From the NCBI RefSeq assembly GCF_027580225.2, contig NC_073356.2, forward strand, positions 15,467,501 through 15,531,500: DNA of 64,000 nt, written 5' to 3'. Below the pieces are notes generated by a model that saw nothing but the letters and a program-made list of their open reading frames with translations, had not been told where the DNA came from and searched no databases. The position numbers and the translations under genes were made by a program. Shown piece by piece: positions 48,986 to 60,974 of the stretch (position 1 is its first letter; every line of letters begins with the position of its first letter). This stretch comes from Misgurnus anguillicaudatus (Eukaryota; Chordata; Actinopteri; Cypriniformes; Cobitidae).

Positions 48986-49429
48986 AATTTAAACAGATTT
49001 GGCAGGGCACGACATAAGGGACTGCCCGGTTGCCCGGGGCCAGTGTGAGAGAAGCTCGGGCCAGTAAACAGTAATGTCACTTGCCCGATCGGGCCAGTGC
49101 TTCACCCTCAGTCACTAAAATATATTTCTGTCTGCGGCCGTTTGTCTGTATGTACTCTTACGCAATGTTACCATTGAGACGGATTTTAAGCGGCGCGAAC
49201 GTAAACTTCTTAGCAATATCATAAAGTTTCTCTTACCTTATTGGTTGTTGTGGTGACTGTTGCGTGTTTTGCGTGATACTCAGCTGGTAGCAGTAAGTTA
49301 GAGCAAAGATACGTTAAGATGGCGGAGGCGCCGGCGCCATCCGATTATAAGGCCAAACGTAAACTTTTTTAGCATCTTGGAAGCATACATTTACTTAGAT
49401 AAAACACGAAGAAAGAAAGGATGCGATGT

Positions 49430-49560
49430 TTCGACCAGTTTTCCGTCAATTTCCAGGTTTAGCAGACAAGTCGGGATCCTTTTTCGTTAGGACCAGCAAC
49501 TACCGCAAACAAAACGTCGAAGCCCATGAGAAAAGTCTGATAACGCTTCATCTGGTCCAC
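49430..49560 (+). pseudogene. hAT transposase TTF-type zinc-finger region, relic
   Basis: One frame reads GLADKSGSFFVRTSNYRKQN then VEAHEKSL, resembling the N-terminal TTF/ZNF862-like zinc-finger region of hAT transposases (which binds transposon DNA). The dimerisation/catalytic hATC region is not found and a stop follows soon after. A later exon piece ends in a donor (GGAG|GTAAGA near 50526) interrupted by the nested hAT at 49740. Confidence 0.45.
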
Positions 49561-49739
49561 TGAACTTAATGGCGAGACGTATGAATAAAGAGAATTTCCA
49601 GCACATCGAGAGACATATCAACACAGCATTTCACCTCATCAAGAATGAACAGCCATTATGTCATTCGAACGGTGTATTGACTTGCTTAAAAAAAGAGTTC
49701 ATGTGGGATCCCAGTACCACACAGATATTGCATGTCGGA

Positions 49740-50366
49740 TAAGGGTGTCACGATTTCGATTTTTAATCGAAATCGATCGAAATTAAGTCACAACCTTGAA
49801 CTTCGAATTTAAATATTGGATCGTCGATGCTGCCACGCCCCCATGTCACGTCCGGTCGGCTTGCCAAGCGGGGGAAAATAAACTCTCAGAAGTGCCTTTA
49901 AAAACATCCGTCCAGCGGAAAGCAATTTATATTTTAAACACGAGGGATGTATTGCTACAACTCCTTGAAATGCATATCATAAACAGGATTAACAGTGATC
50001 TGCCTAAGGACAGAGTGCAGCTCTCTGCACGTGCACGAGAGAGCCGCCAAGATGCAGCGGGTTATATTTAAAAAAAAAGGTATTGTTTGCCTCAGCTCGC
50101 ATGAAACGCATAAAACTGAACAAATACGTAAGGATTATTACTTTAGTTTATGACTTTGGACAGATGCGAGATGCGCATGTACGTGAGACAGAGAGAAGCG
50201 CAGCTGCTTATGACACACCGGTTATAGTTCAGATAATAGGAGTCCAAGACGCGCGCATTAAGTCTATCTGCGTGCAAGAAGGAATTCTCTCTCTACAAGC
50301 TCTCTCGCGTAAAGTAAAGCCCACAAACCCCCATGCGAGGAAAAGCACGCAATGTGCATGTTAATG

Positions 50367-50399
<33 letters not shown>

Positions 50400-50518
50400 A
50401 TAGGCATATCATTTTTTGTCTTAAAAAAATCTTTTAAAAATCGAGAATCGAATCGAATCGTGACATCAGAATCGAAAATGTAATCGAATCGAGGAGTTAG
50501 AGAATCGTGACACCCCTA
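49740..50518. mobile_element. hAT element, TAGGGGTGTCACGA family, nested
   Basis: Ends taagggtgtcacgatt and gagaatcgtgacacccct-a, with aatcgaatcg repeats; TSD atgtcgga / atttcgga (49732-49739, 50519-50526), 7 of 8. Contains an (AAT)n tract at 50373-50400. Confidence 0.75.
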
Positions 50519-50566
50519 ATTTCGGAGGTAAGAAATATTTGGTTTTGCTTCTTTATTAATAGTTAA

Positions 50567-50821
50567 CTCTTTCCCCACCAATGATGAGTTTAAGGCAATC
50601 TATATTTCCGCTATTACCCACTAGGTGGCGGGCTTACCCAACTTATAAAACACTGGAGCATTCACTGATATTATCTGATCTCTAACAAACATCCTAAAAA
50701 CTCACCCATATTTGAGAGGTGATGAATAAAAATGAAGATGGGATGAAACTGTATTTTGTTTGAAAGCAGAGGAATCAGCATTAAACTTTTGTGAAAATCA
50801 TAAAAAATGCTGGAGCTGGCG
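50567..50821. mobile_element. piggyBac-type element, CTCTTTCCCCACC family, truncated
   Basis: TTAA at 50563-50566 then ctctttccccaccaatgatg; the right end has lost its TIR. Complete copy at 55297-55768. Confidence 0.6.
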
Positions 50822-50892
50822 TTAAAGAAATAAGTCCACTAAATGCTCCACTATTTGTTAAAATGGATAGAACTGCATGGAAATATATGCAG

Positions 50893-51759
50893 TATATGAA
50901 GAGTTTGGTTCCAAAACGCGATAAACGCCATTTTTGAAAAAAATGAGTTACTGCCAAAATCAGTATTATATCAGGTCAGTAGTTAAAAGTAAATAATTAA
51001 TTTTACGCAAAATCCAATACCCGCCGTGATATTCTGTCATCTTTTCTCCCTTTTTTCCCAAAATGCGACAAACGCCACTCCAGCTATTTTTCAGAAAGCA
51101 ATAAATCCATTTCTGATATTACAGCGGACCATTCACGCAATGTAAACAAACATGGCGGCGCTGAGTACACGGAGTCCTAGTTTTCCTCATCTACTTTGTA
51201 CTTCGTGATCAACAAACAAAACAAAATAATACTTTAATAGCATTGCCAAACCTGTGATGGTTTTCTGTGATGGGAAAGAAACGTAAGCCATCAACAGCTA
51301 ATAATTTCTGCGAGAGGCACTCGGTTGCTTGTTCTCCAGACAGCATCAAGCTTCTCATGCTAAAACATTGTGTTCTTACAAAGTAAGTGTTTTGGTTAAT
51401 GCCATTAATGTTTATTTTTTAATCATTGCATACCACTAGTCAACTAAATAAATATAAAATGGTAAAGATGAATGCACATTTATACATTGATTTAATAGAT
51501 TTATAGCATTTTGAAATAAAAAACTGTCATGGATTTATTGCATTTTGTGGAAAAAAGAATTCGTTTTTATAATAAATGTTTGAAAATCAAGTTATGGATT
51601 TGAATTTTTTATGTTTTTATAACCTAAAGATGCTATGTGAAAGTTTGTAACAGAAAATAGTGGTTTTCATCTCGTCACTTTCTTGGTATAGAAAACACGT
51701 TTTTACCGAAATTTGTCAAAATGGATTTATTGCGTTTTGGAACCCAACTCTTCATATAT
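50893..51759. mobile_element. TGAAGAGTTT-family element, complete, 0.87 kb
   Basis: TIRs tatatgaagagtttggttcc and ggaacccaactcttcatata. The interior holds aacatggcggcgctgagtac and a 38-codon ORF (51270-51386) overlapping a donor-like AAA|GTAAGT at 51382. Confidence 0.7.
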
Positions 51760-52252
51760 TTTCCCTACTTCTGGTTTGTTTCCATCACACAATGATTTTG
51801 ACCTATTATAACATTTTCTTAATATTTATAATTCTAGATTCACAGACACTATCTTTGAGGTTATTTGGAAAGAGATGCTAGATTAAGGCAATCCACTTTA
51901 TTAGCGTACTGGCAGAAACAAAAACAACACTGTATAAAATGTAATAACACTGTTTTAGTAATATGGGTTAGTTAACGTTCTTGCAAAGATTTCTTTTATG
52001 AATTATCTTTTGTGCAGTTTTTATGCTGAAATATCTGAGACCATAGCCATGACAGGCTAATGATGAATACAATGTGTACAATTATATCTGACTTTTGAAT
52101 TATTCTTTTTAATATGTGACACAAAAATATTTTTTGGTGGGGCCATTGAAAATTTTGGCAGGGCAAGTGAAAACCTGAACCACTGGCCCGACTGGGCCAG
52201 TAGAATTTTTTTTTTGCGTTGAGCCCTGTTTGGTAAAAAAAAATTCACCCCC

Positions 52253-52610
52253 TAATGCTGCGTTTACACCAGTCGCTGTAGAGGCGTCAAGCGAAAGTGA
52301 TTTCAATGTTAAGTCAATGTGAAGACGGCGCCTATTTTGCGCGAATGCCGCGAATTGAGCGTTGCCGCGGCAAATGCGCGAGTTTAAAAATTTTAACTTT
52401 GCAGAGAAAACGTGCTGTGTTAACCAATCAGGAGCTTGCTCTTGTAGTGACGTGATAACAGAAAGTGAGCGGAGTCGCAGAAGCTCCTCCCATGACGCAA
52501 ATTTCCGCATGAATGTCTCAATGACTAGAATTTCACGCGCAAATGGAAGCGAGTACACTCAAACTGTTCAAGCGGCAAACTAGGCGATTTTGACGCCTCA
52601 AACGTTTTGT
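52253..52610. repeat. CpG-rich element, gctgcgtttacaccag family
   Basis: Related to 27008-28066: tgctgcgtttacaccagtcg at the start, gcgcgaatgccgcgaattga inside. The 149-codon minus ORF (52109-52558) is an artefact of this low-AT repeat and the hAT end. Confidence 0.5.
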
Positions 52611-52805
52611 ACCAGGCTGTAAACATATTATATTCTACTGTAAAGTTGGGAATTTTAACATGGAGGTCTATGGGAATTGATCCCTTTTGGGGCCAGCCTC
52701 TAGTGGCCGTCGACAAATTGCAGTATAAGTCACTTCTGTGTTTGCTTCATCAGAAAGTTGTAAAGTTACCCCTAACCCTTTCAGAGAAAATGGTCAAAAA
52801 TGGTC

Positions 52806-52965
52806 CCTAGCAGTCACTGGGACAGTACCCTTTCAAAAAGTACACCTTTGCACCTAGTACAGGTACCAAATAAATACATACATCTATACTTAAATGGTAC
52901 ATGTTTGGACCTTTTATAGGGTACTGCCCCAGTGACAGCTTAGGAGCATTTCTCTGACAGTGTAT
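52806..52965. mobile_element. GGTACC-rich miniature element
   Basis: cactgggacagtaccctttc at the left, gggtactgccccagtgacag at the right; the best-preserved inverted pair of this family here. Confidence 0.6.
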
Positions 52966-53604
52966 GGTTTGAGTCGAAATCGAATTTTAAAAAGAAAACA
53001 AATTTTGAAAGTTTGTATCTTTATACTGCAAACAAACGCTGCATTTTGTATTCATCCTGAGATTTTTCTGCTAACACTGAACTCACTGACAGCTGTCGGT
53101 GACCCTGCTGACTCAAACAACACGTCTGCGATAATACACATTTCAGACGCCTCTGGAAACAGCAAGGTCTCCTCTGGGAATATTACTGTAAGCCTAAAAC
53201 TCCTGTGGGAGAACACCAAGCGGCGTTTATACCACACACAGACAAAATGCTAACGGTACAGTGGGAAAAAAAGGAATAATATTTTGTATAAGCCGTCTCA
53301 GTCTATTCCTCCGTCTCACGGTCAATACCAAACAAGTTATATAAGCACAGAGGCTGTGTGAAGTGCGAGGGAGAGAACGGGCTGGTGGGAGGACGATGCG
53401 ACTCGGCTCAGAGTTTGTTGCCACCTAAAAATGTATACAGGACGGAGCCCTGAGATACCAGAGAGTGAACTGGATGAGAACTGGACACAGTGAAGAGAAA
53501 AGAAACAGAAGACGTTGACAAAACGAGTGATACAGAATAAACGTTAAGAACAAAAGCACCAATTCCAACTAGACGTGATCGCAATGATTTCAATTAAAGT
53601 TTGG
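52966..53604. other. No gene established
   Basis: Moderate complexity. Overlapping ORFs at 52960-53253 (+), 53052-53237 and 53227-53424 (-) carry no recognised motif. Confidence 0.35.
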
Positions 53605-53875
53605 CAACTTATGGCAACTTACATGAGCGACAGTGACCGCTGGCGACCGGATGGGGCATGTCACTTTATGCAAATGATCAGCGACTTTTTGTGACGACTA
53701 CCAATGAGAATAAAGCAGTGGTGTTCACTTCATCCATCTCTCGTCAGTTACTGGTGTGGACGTTACTCATTTGTTTATGACAACCAGAATTAAAAAGCCG
53801 TCTAACGACCTCTTTGAAAGAGACGAGCGACACACAGCGACTAAGTCACTTGTAATGTGAATATGGCCTTATACT
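53605..53875. repeat. Element related to 27008-27480
   Basis: Shares tttatgcaaatg, ctcatttgtttat and ctttgaaagagacgagcgac with the 27-kb element. Confidence 0.4.
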
Positions 53876-54634
53876 GCAGCACAGGACTGTTGGACAGTCT
53901 TTAAATGTCATGCTGCTGGACAAGGCATCACAGCATCACAGTAAAAACACTTCAGCAAACAGCAGTGGTCTTATAGATTGACCAAAAGCGCTCATGTATG
54001 TCATGGATTTAACTCTCAGTGAAGACACCATTAATTTCTACTACTTCCATTAATTCAACTACAAGCCACATGGTGCCGGAGTCAGAAGTTGGGCAATAGT
54101 TTGCACACAGTATTTACTTATTTATCTCATCTATGACAAAGCACTGAATTGGTTGATAAAACAGAAGAGGTTTTACTTTAATATAACCACCACAACCAGC
54201 ACTCCATCAGAGCCCATTTCCAGTGCAGTTGGCAACACAGTTGCTTCTGAGCAAAACCTTCTTGAACAAGAGAAAGAAAACGATTGCTGCAAATCAATGT
54301 CATTTACCCGAATGCACCCTAAATTACTTGCATGCGAAAAACGGGAACAATCGTATTCTCTCTCTTGGTTTCTCAATACTCTCCTATGAAGATTAAAGGC
54401 AGCTCACCACATGAGCACAGAAACATCAGTCTAATATAATATCACATTCTGTGTGGTTTCAGATGGGTGAAAATGACAACAGCAGGCGCTGGTGGTTGAG
54501 GAAGGGTTTAGCATGATTTCTGTATTTGTCACGGCAATGTCACTTTTATTGTTTGTTTCCTACTCTCAGATTGATCTATCAATACATTCATCAAATTACT
54601 CTTTGTTTCATTTTAAATTAAATAATGCATATAC
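53876..54634. other. No gene or repeat recognised
   Basis: AT-rich sequence, presumed ctdp1 intron. Confidence 0.4.
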
Positions 54635-54720
54635 ACTACCAGTCGAAAGTTTTGACACACAATTGTTCTTTTTTTATATATTTTTCTCCACATTACATAA
54701 TAATAATAATAACATCCTCT
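54635..54720. mobile_element. Tc1-like terminal fragment
   Basis: tacactaccagtcgaaagtt-ttgacacac resembles the termini of fish Tc1-type elements; nothing else remains. Confidence 0.4.
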
Positions 54721-54839
54721 GCTGACGCTGGGCCAATAAGCAACCAAAAATGCTTTTAGTGATGATGACCACTCATCAAGGTACTTTATACTTCAGCAAC
54801 CGCATGGCCAAGCCTTGATAACCTCCCACAACACCCTAA

Positions 54840-55206
54840 AGGGGATCGCACACCGGCCGCGCAGCTCAGCGCCGTTCTAAAAAAAAATCAAACACATTGT
54901 TTTCTATGAGTATACGCACACCGGCGCCGCCAGGTGGCGCCTGTCCGCGCCGCCCAGCTGTGACTCAGGAAGTTGCTTAAATCCCTGTCGCGCCACACAG
55001 CGCCACTCACATAGTTTAACATTAAATAAAATCATATTTGTCCAAAATCATTAACGATTAACATTGGCTGCTAACGTATATTTTGCATATTGAAGTAGAT
55101 ATCTGACGAAGCTCGCGCTATTTAATGTGCGCTTCCGGTTTACAATACCTCCGAGCTGTCCTAGACGCGACGCGATGCTGAGCTGCGCGGCAAATGTGCG
55201 ATCCCC
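54840..55206. mobile_element. TTAA-type element, AGGGGATCGCACA family
   Basis: Ends aggggatcgcacaccgg and aaatgtgcgatcccct, right TTAA at 55207-55210, left site decayed to CTAA (54836-54839). GC-rich arms. Confidence 0.7.
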
Positions 55207-55296
55207 TTAACATCATACCAATAAGTAAAGAAAGAACAGATTTAAGGCTCGTACACACCGGGACGATTCTCATGCGCGCTTAACACTGGCATTTAA

Positions 55297-55768
55297 CTCT
55301 TTCGCCACCACTGACGAGTTATCTCGTCAATTGAGAGAAAATGCTTCCCTGCCAATGACGAGAATTTCTGGCGTTCTGCAATACCACTATTATCCACCTT
55401 CCGCAACTTTTACAACCCAGAAGCAACGCCTCACGTGAAAAAGAAAGAACTCTGTGTATGTTTTAAAGATCGCTCTGAATGTGATCTTTATCAAAAGTCC
55501 TTCAGAAAAATGGAATTAGCTCAGCTTTTTGCTCAAAAATCAGTGTTTTTGAAGAAACATTTGAGAGGTGATAAAAAGAGAACTCATGAAGTTAAAATGA
55601 AACAGGATTTTTTATTTGAAAGCAGAGGGTCTGTTCTTTCATTTGATATATTGTATGCATATATATTTGAAGGAGAAAAAATTCTGGAAGGCATAAAACT
55701 TTTGTGAAAATCATGAAAAAACTGGCGCTGGCTGGCAACTTTTTTTAAAAACGCTGGCGGGGAAAGAG
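55297..55768. mobile_element. piggyBac-type miniature element, CTCTTTCGCC family, complete
   Basis: TTAA at 55293-55296 and 55769-55772; ends ctctttcgccaccactgacg and ggcggggaaagag. The 90-codon ORF inside has no transposase motif. Other copies at 50567 and 59325. Confidence 0.75.
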
Positions 55769-55772
55769 TTAA

Positions 55773-56330
55773 CACCTCGTGACTAAACAGAGGGTGCCAA
55801 TGTAAGCACAGTAAGCACATCAACACGTAAAACGCCAGCAGTAAGAGTGTCATTTTCAGAAAAACGCCACGGACACAATTTTTTTGTTTGACGTGTAAAA
55901 ACTGGCTGAGGAAACCACCACATAGTGCTCCATTTCTGGGCACTAATTTTGTAATTAATATACTAGAAATTAATCTTTACTGTTCTTAAGAACATTTAGG
56001 GGTGTACTTCACTGTGAAGAAACCATAAATATTAATATCCACTTGTAGTAAACGTGAACCTATTTTTGTATGAAAGTTCGGTTCAAGTTTAGAACAAGTG
56101 TTAACTAAATACATTGTTTAATATAGAGATAGTATGTTAAAAGTTCATATTCATGGTCTCTCAAAATGGCACAAATGAGTACACTTAGATAATCTTAAGA
56201 CTAGTAAAGATTCATTTTTAGTATATTAAATACAAAATTAGTGTGCGAAAATAGAGCACTTTAAGTATATTATGGAAGTGTACTATTTTTTTTCACCTGG
56301 GTAGCTTTGTGGGCTTTACGATATGTACAA
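55773..56330. repeat. AT-rich, partly a 'agtatatt...cacctgggta' repeat
   Basis: 56190-56310 holds agtacac/agtatatt motifs ending ttttttcacctgggta, part of a common fish repeat. The rest is unassigned. Confidence 0.35.
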
Positions 56331-57619
56331 TAATGCATTGCCAATAATCTTCATGGCAGGTTCCCTTTATACCGCATGATCACACCTAGTCCCATATGTT
56401 ATTTTGTATTGTGTAGGTAACCTCTGCTGAATTTGTTTTTGTCAGATGTATGGTACATAAAAATACTGTGAATCTAAACTACATTTGTAATCAAACATTG
56501 ACCTCAGGAGTACTCACTGTGAAAAACTTTCTAATCTAAACTTAATGTATCTTTACAGTGTTCACACCAATATTTCTGATGAAAACATGGGTGGAATGAA
56601 GATCCAAAATGATGTGAGCGAAAGTAAGTGTTGGACAAAGAGCAAAAGAGATGAATAAAGAGAGTGAGATGAAGAAAGAGAGAAAGTGAAAAAGAGAGAG
56701 AGACAGGAAGTAAATGCACCTCATCATCCATCATCTCAACAGTTGTTAACAGTGTTTAATCCATCACAGATCTGTTCTGGGAGGACAGAAAAAGAAGCAG
56801 GTCCTATTCAAAGATCATCCATTTACCCAGACACAGCATCAGCGATATATCACAGTACGCATGAGAAATTCAGCCACGCTTGTCTACAATAAAAGACAAG
56901 CCATCATTTAATGACAATTACAAAGCATCTAAAGAGTGATTCTCATTTATCTTCAGTTTATCAACATGAATAAAACATGAACACGTAGATGCTGTTAAAA
57001 TTTGAGAGCGCCATTGGATTACGCTGATGGCTTCATTAGGCACTCAACAGGTAAATGATTTCTGCCTCATTAACTTCATACACTGTGGCGGTGAAACAAT
57101 CGCTTCATGGTGAGAATGCCAGTGAAGTGAAACGCTCTTTCCCCCGGGATATCGCAAATTCAAATCCTCTTTAATCTAGATTTACGTCATTGGCCGTTTG
57201 TTTCCATGGCGAACGCTCTCTCGGAGACATGGGCCGCTGTAATTAAATCATACCGGGTGTGTATAACATACTCGGTCTCTTTATGTAAGCTTTTAAAATA
57301 ACACTGAGCCGTTCAGAGAGTTCTGATGGATCCATTAGGAGCAATAATGGGCCTTGTGTATGTATTCTTCCACATCCCATAATATTCACCAGCTGAGGAG
57401 GCTTAATGTAAAATGGCACCTAGAGGTCTGTTGCCATGGCGTTAAGTGGCGGCCTTGTCGCTGAAAATCCTCAAAAAGTCAACAGAGGAAACATAAAGCG
57501 GGCAGCTTAGAAAAAAAGCTACGGATACTACAGAAAAATTCACTTATAGGAAAAACTGCAGTGTTTTCTTAAATAGGATAACATCTGGCAGAGATACATC
57601 TATTTGAAAATCTGGATTC
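56331..57619. other. No gene; 56950-57500 looks like conserved non-coding DNA
   Basis: A (GA)-rich tract is at 56640-56705. 56950-57500 is complex, repeat-free and balanced in composition, unlike its surroundings, and lacks an open frame. It lies in the presumed ctdp1 last intron. Confidence 0.35.
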
Positions 57620-57905
57620 TGAGGTTGCAAAAAAATCTAAATATTGAGAAAGTAGCTCGTCTGTTGGATCGAACAACACGGGCCAGCCTTCGCTCCCCAC
57701 GTGCATCAATAACCCTTGGCCGCCCATGACCATGTCGCCGTTTCACCGCTTTTCCTTCCTTGGAGCACTTTTGATAAGTACTGACCACTGCAGACCGGGA
57801 ACACCGCACAAGAGCTCCAGTTTTGGAGATTCTCTGACCCAGCCGTCTAGCAATCACAATTTGGCCCTTGTCAAAGTCACTCAGATCCCTACGCTTGAGG
57901 AAAAG
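57620..57905 (-). pseudogene. Tc1-like transposase, N-terminal DNA-binding fragment
   Basis: Minus strand: [20 protein letters not shown], then [20 protein letters not shown] and [20 protein letters not shown], the paired helix-turn-helix region and GRPR linker of a Tc1-like transposase. After RSNRRAT the frame is lost; the catalytic DDE core and terminal repeats are absent. It is a different Tc1 family from 14447. Confidence 0.7.
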
Positions 57906-58564
57906 TATAGTTGATGTGTCTAAAGAGTTGGTTAAAAAAGCTTTTAAAAGGTTCAATTAAATAATACAAATCTGAAAGAGTACAGCTGATAATAAAACAT
58001 TACTTTGAGAATAAGAATATTGAAGTGATCCTAAACCATTAGTGTATGTAAGAATTAACAGTATGGAAAAGAGTAAAAAAGAAATGATAATGACAAAAGA
58101 AGTAGATTAAATGGTATTATTGCAAATTTACGGCATCTCACATCCAGAAGCATACGTATGAACAAAGCTCTATTCAGACTAATAATAAATGAATAAGAGT
58201 TAATGATGAGGTGTGTGTGTGTCTGAACACTTCTGAATTCCTGATGCTGCCCCGTCTCTGAACAAAGAGGTGGAGGAGGAATGTGTACACACTCAGCCAT
58301 AATTAAGATTATACGCTGACCGCGGGGCTTGCGCAAATATGCAGCCAAAATCAATGCCTATGAATGCGTGTACACAAACACACACAGACAACAGCTTTTC
58401 ATCTCTCTTCCCACGGTATGCTCTAATTGGACCCAGGGGCCGCTACAGAGTCTCCTCTCTATGACACAACACTTTCATGTTAAAGGTAACACGTCTGTGA
58501 ATCCACATGCAGTTTAAAATGAGGCATCTGTTGCCTGTGTATTCAGCAATAAAACAAGTGCAAC
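57906..58564. other. No gene or repeat recognised
   Basis: Non-coding; 58210-58530 is somewhat more complex. Confidence 0.4.
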
Positions 58565-59093
58565 TAGGGATGAATCGAAATTTTGGCTTGCGAAAAAAAA
58601 AGTTGAACATATAAATGGCACTGCTCAGATTTTAGTCTCACTGCAGCCATTATCACAAAGCGCGACCGTGACAGCTGTGTGTGTAAAATGACATCGCATT
58701 TAATATTGCACCTCTAGCATCGGCGATCACACGCGTTTACTCGCACGCTTTTTTGTCAAGTTCAAGCCCTCCTTTGAAACTCAACAGGCTATTAAATATA
58801 GTTTCAAATGTAGTCAGTAACTCATGCTAGACTGTTATGCAGCATGTGATGACATCACTGAAGCCCATTGACATAGAATAGAGACTCAATGCCATGTTGT
58901 GTCCCGCCTGTTGTTTTCAATAAAATGATTGTGTATATATCAATTAAATGTAGTATTAACACAGCTGCATTACTTTACTACTGTTTTGCATATCATAGTT
59001 TTCTAGTACTTTACACTATTTATATAAAAAGCTTTGTTTAGGGAATTTTTGGGATTGGTTTCAGCCCAGAAATTTCATTTCGTTGCATCACTA
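58565..59093. mobile_element. hAT element, TAGGGATGAATCGAAAT family
   Basis: Ends tagggatgaatcgaaatttt and aatttcatttcgttgcatca-cta. TSD agtgcaac / tgtgcaac (58557-58564, 59094-59101), 7 of 8. Confidence 0.75.
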
Positions 59094-59324
59094 TGTGCAA
59101 CAATATGATAAATAGTATTTACATTTACATCAATGCACAATGCTTTACTAGCTGACACAATGCTCTGCAAGTTTTCTTTAGGAAAAACTCTCCGTCTCAT
59201 CGGCTCTGTGCTACCTGTATCAATTGATTATTCATAACGTTTTGAAATATTAAAATCACTCGGGAAATGCAAACTATTGTATTTGAATATTGCGATATGC
59301 ACATTTACAATATTATTTTAAACC

Positions 59325-59787
59325 CAGCGTTTTTGGAAAAAAAGTTGCCAGCCAACTCTAGCTTTTTCACAAAAGTTTAATGCTATCCAGAAAATGTTCT
59401 TAATTTAATATAAAAACATACAACATATCAAATGAAAGAACAGAACCCTTCGCTTTCAAAAAAAAAAGTTGTTTCATCCTACCTTCATTTGTTCTCTTTT
59501 TATCAGCTCTCAAATATGGGTAGGTTTCTTTAAAAGTAAAAAAGCCAGAGATAATTGCGTTTTTATGAAGGACTTTCCATAGAGATCAGATTAAGAATGA
59601 TGATCAAAACATACACGGAATTTGAACTGTTTGCCCTAGGGTTATAATTCCGGGTTTTATAAGTTGGGTAAGAGCGTCACCTGGTGTATAATAGCGGAAA
59701 TACAGACTGCCGGAAAAACTCATCATTGGCAGGTACGTGTTTTCTCATAATTGACGAGTTAACTCGTCAATGGCGGGGGAAAAGTTT
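59325..59787. mobile_element. piggyBac-type miniature element, reverse copy
   Basis: Left cagcgtttttggaaaaaaag-ttgccagcc, right gacgagttaactcgtcaatg-gcgggggaaaag. Opposite orientation to 55297. TTAA sites decayed. Confidence 0.55.
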
Positions 59788-59859
59788 ACATACCTATAAA
59801 TAGGACATTTACAAAAACTGAAAATAATCTTGAAGTGGTCTTTTACTTTTTTTGCAATA

Positions 59860-60542
59860 TAGGGAAGTGCGATATCTTATCGTTTGCGATATATCGTTAA
59901 AATTATCCTCGCGGTGAAAATTGGTCTCCTCACGATAATAACAATACGTCTAGTTGACGACGTAGTTTGTGCGTGCCCGATTCACTGTTCACATGCGGAG
60001 TGAAAACAAGCATGGCGGAAGGCGGACGTGAGGCTGAAGAAGTGCTTGTTGTTATTACCATGAATTTACCAGAATGAATTGACCAGTAAATACAAAAATG
60101 TGCTGTTCACACATTCAGTGACGTTCCGTCTTTTTACCAGTAAGACATCATTCACACATCAGTATCAAAATACCGGTTAACTCTGAGAAAAAGCGGAAGT
60201 TACCTGTGGCGCGCGGTCATCGAGCTCAGTATCGTATTTGTAAACAATGGCGGGTTATGACTTAATATCTACGGTACTAATTTTGTTTTTTTCACATTTG
60301 TGGCAACCGCTGGCAGTCGCGAAGTTGCTCGTGACCAAACAACATTGCGTTAGGCGGCGTCAAATGGAACCTGCGTTTGCACATTAGGCTTTACAGAGGG
60401 TGTACTAAGGACGTCGGCAACTTAAACATAACATAATCTCATAATTTTACAGAAGAGAATAATTTATCGCCATTTTTATCATCACCGCAACAAACAACTG
60501 AAATTACAGTGATAATTTTTTAGGCCATATCGCCCATCCCTA
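59860..60542 (+). mobile_element. hAT element, TAGGGAWGKGCGATAT family
   Basis: Ends tagggaagtgcgatatctta and ggccatatcgcccatcccta. Flanks ttgcaata / gtaaaata match only 5 of 8. Contains a likely hAT first exon start at 60013 (ATGGCGGAAGGCGG, MAEGGREAEEVLVV). Confidence 0.6.
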
Positions 60543-60830
60543 GTAAAATATCACAGAAACTTTATTGTAGGCTCATTTGGCAAGAATGAAAAAAATTTGG
60601 ATGTACCCCACATTGGTGAGCTTGGATAAAATCATCTGCTAAATGGATAAATGTAAACTTCCATCTGGAAACCAATAAAAAAAACTACGTAACAATGTCC
60701 TGGCAACCACACACAATTCCCTATAGAAATATGAGCAACTTTTGCATGAATAGTTTTGAGTCAGGATGCAGTAACATTAATTTTCAGGGTCAAGTAGCCA
60801 GAAATTCTTTAAGGATTTAAACCTAAATAT
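60543..60830. repeat. Non-coding with a SINE-tail fragment
   Basis: 60621-60657 (cttggataaaatcatctgct-aaatggataaatg) is an L2-type SINE tail. The remainder is unassigned. Confidence 0.45.
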
Positions 60831-60974
60831 CTGTAGTTTAACTGCTAAAGCATTCTGTTATCAATGCAAAGGTCATGGATTCAATTACCAGGCGTACTGA
60901 TTAAAGAAATGTATACTGTAGATGGAATGTTCTTTAAGTCACTTCAGATAAAAGTGTTTGCCAAATGCATAAAT
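60831..60974 (+). repeat. tRNA-derived SINE with L2-type tail
   Basis: ctgtagtttaactgctaaag (box A region), ggtcatggattcaattacca (box B region), then cacttcagataaaagtgttt-gccaaatgcataaat. Same family as 10835-10971. Confidence 0.7.

Larger units (their letters stand above)
49003..52228 (+). mobile_element. 3.2-kb hAT5-like transposon relic with three nested elements
   Basis: Ends cagggcacgacataaggg / tttgcgttgagccctg, with inner cgggccagt/actgggccag. Flanked by tttgg on both sides (48998-49002, 52229-52233), a 5-bp TSD as in hAT5. Nested inside are 49740-50518, 50567-50821 and 50893-51759. A zinc-finger exon relic is at 49430-49560. Confidence 0.7.

Noticed and set aside
52109..52558. 149-codon minus ORF
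   Set aside because: Crosses from a hAT end into a CpG-rich repeat, so it is not a single gene.
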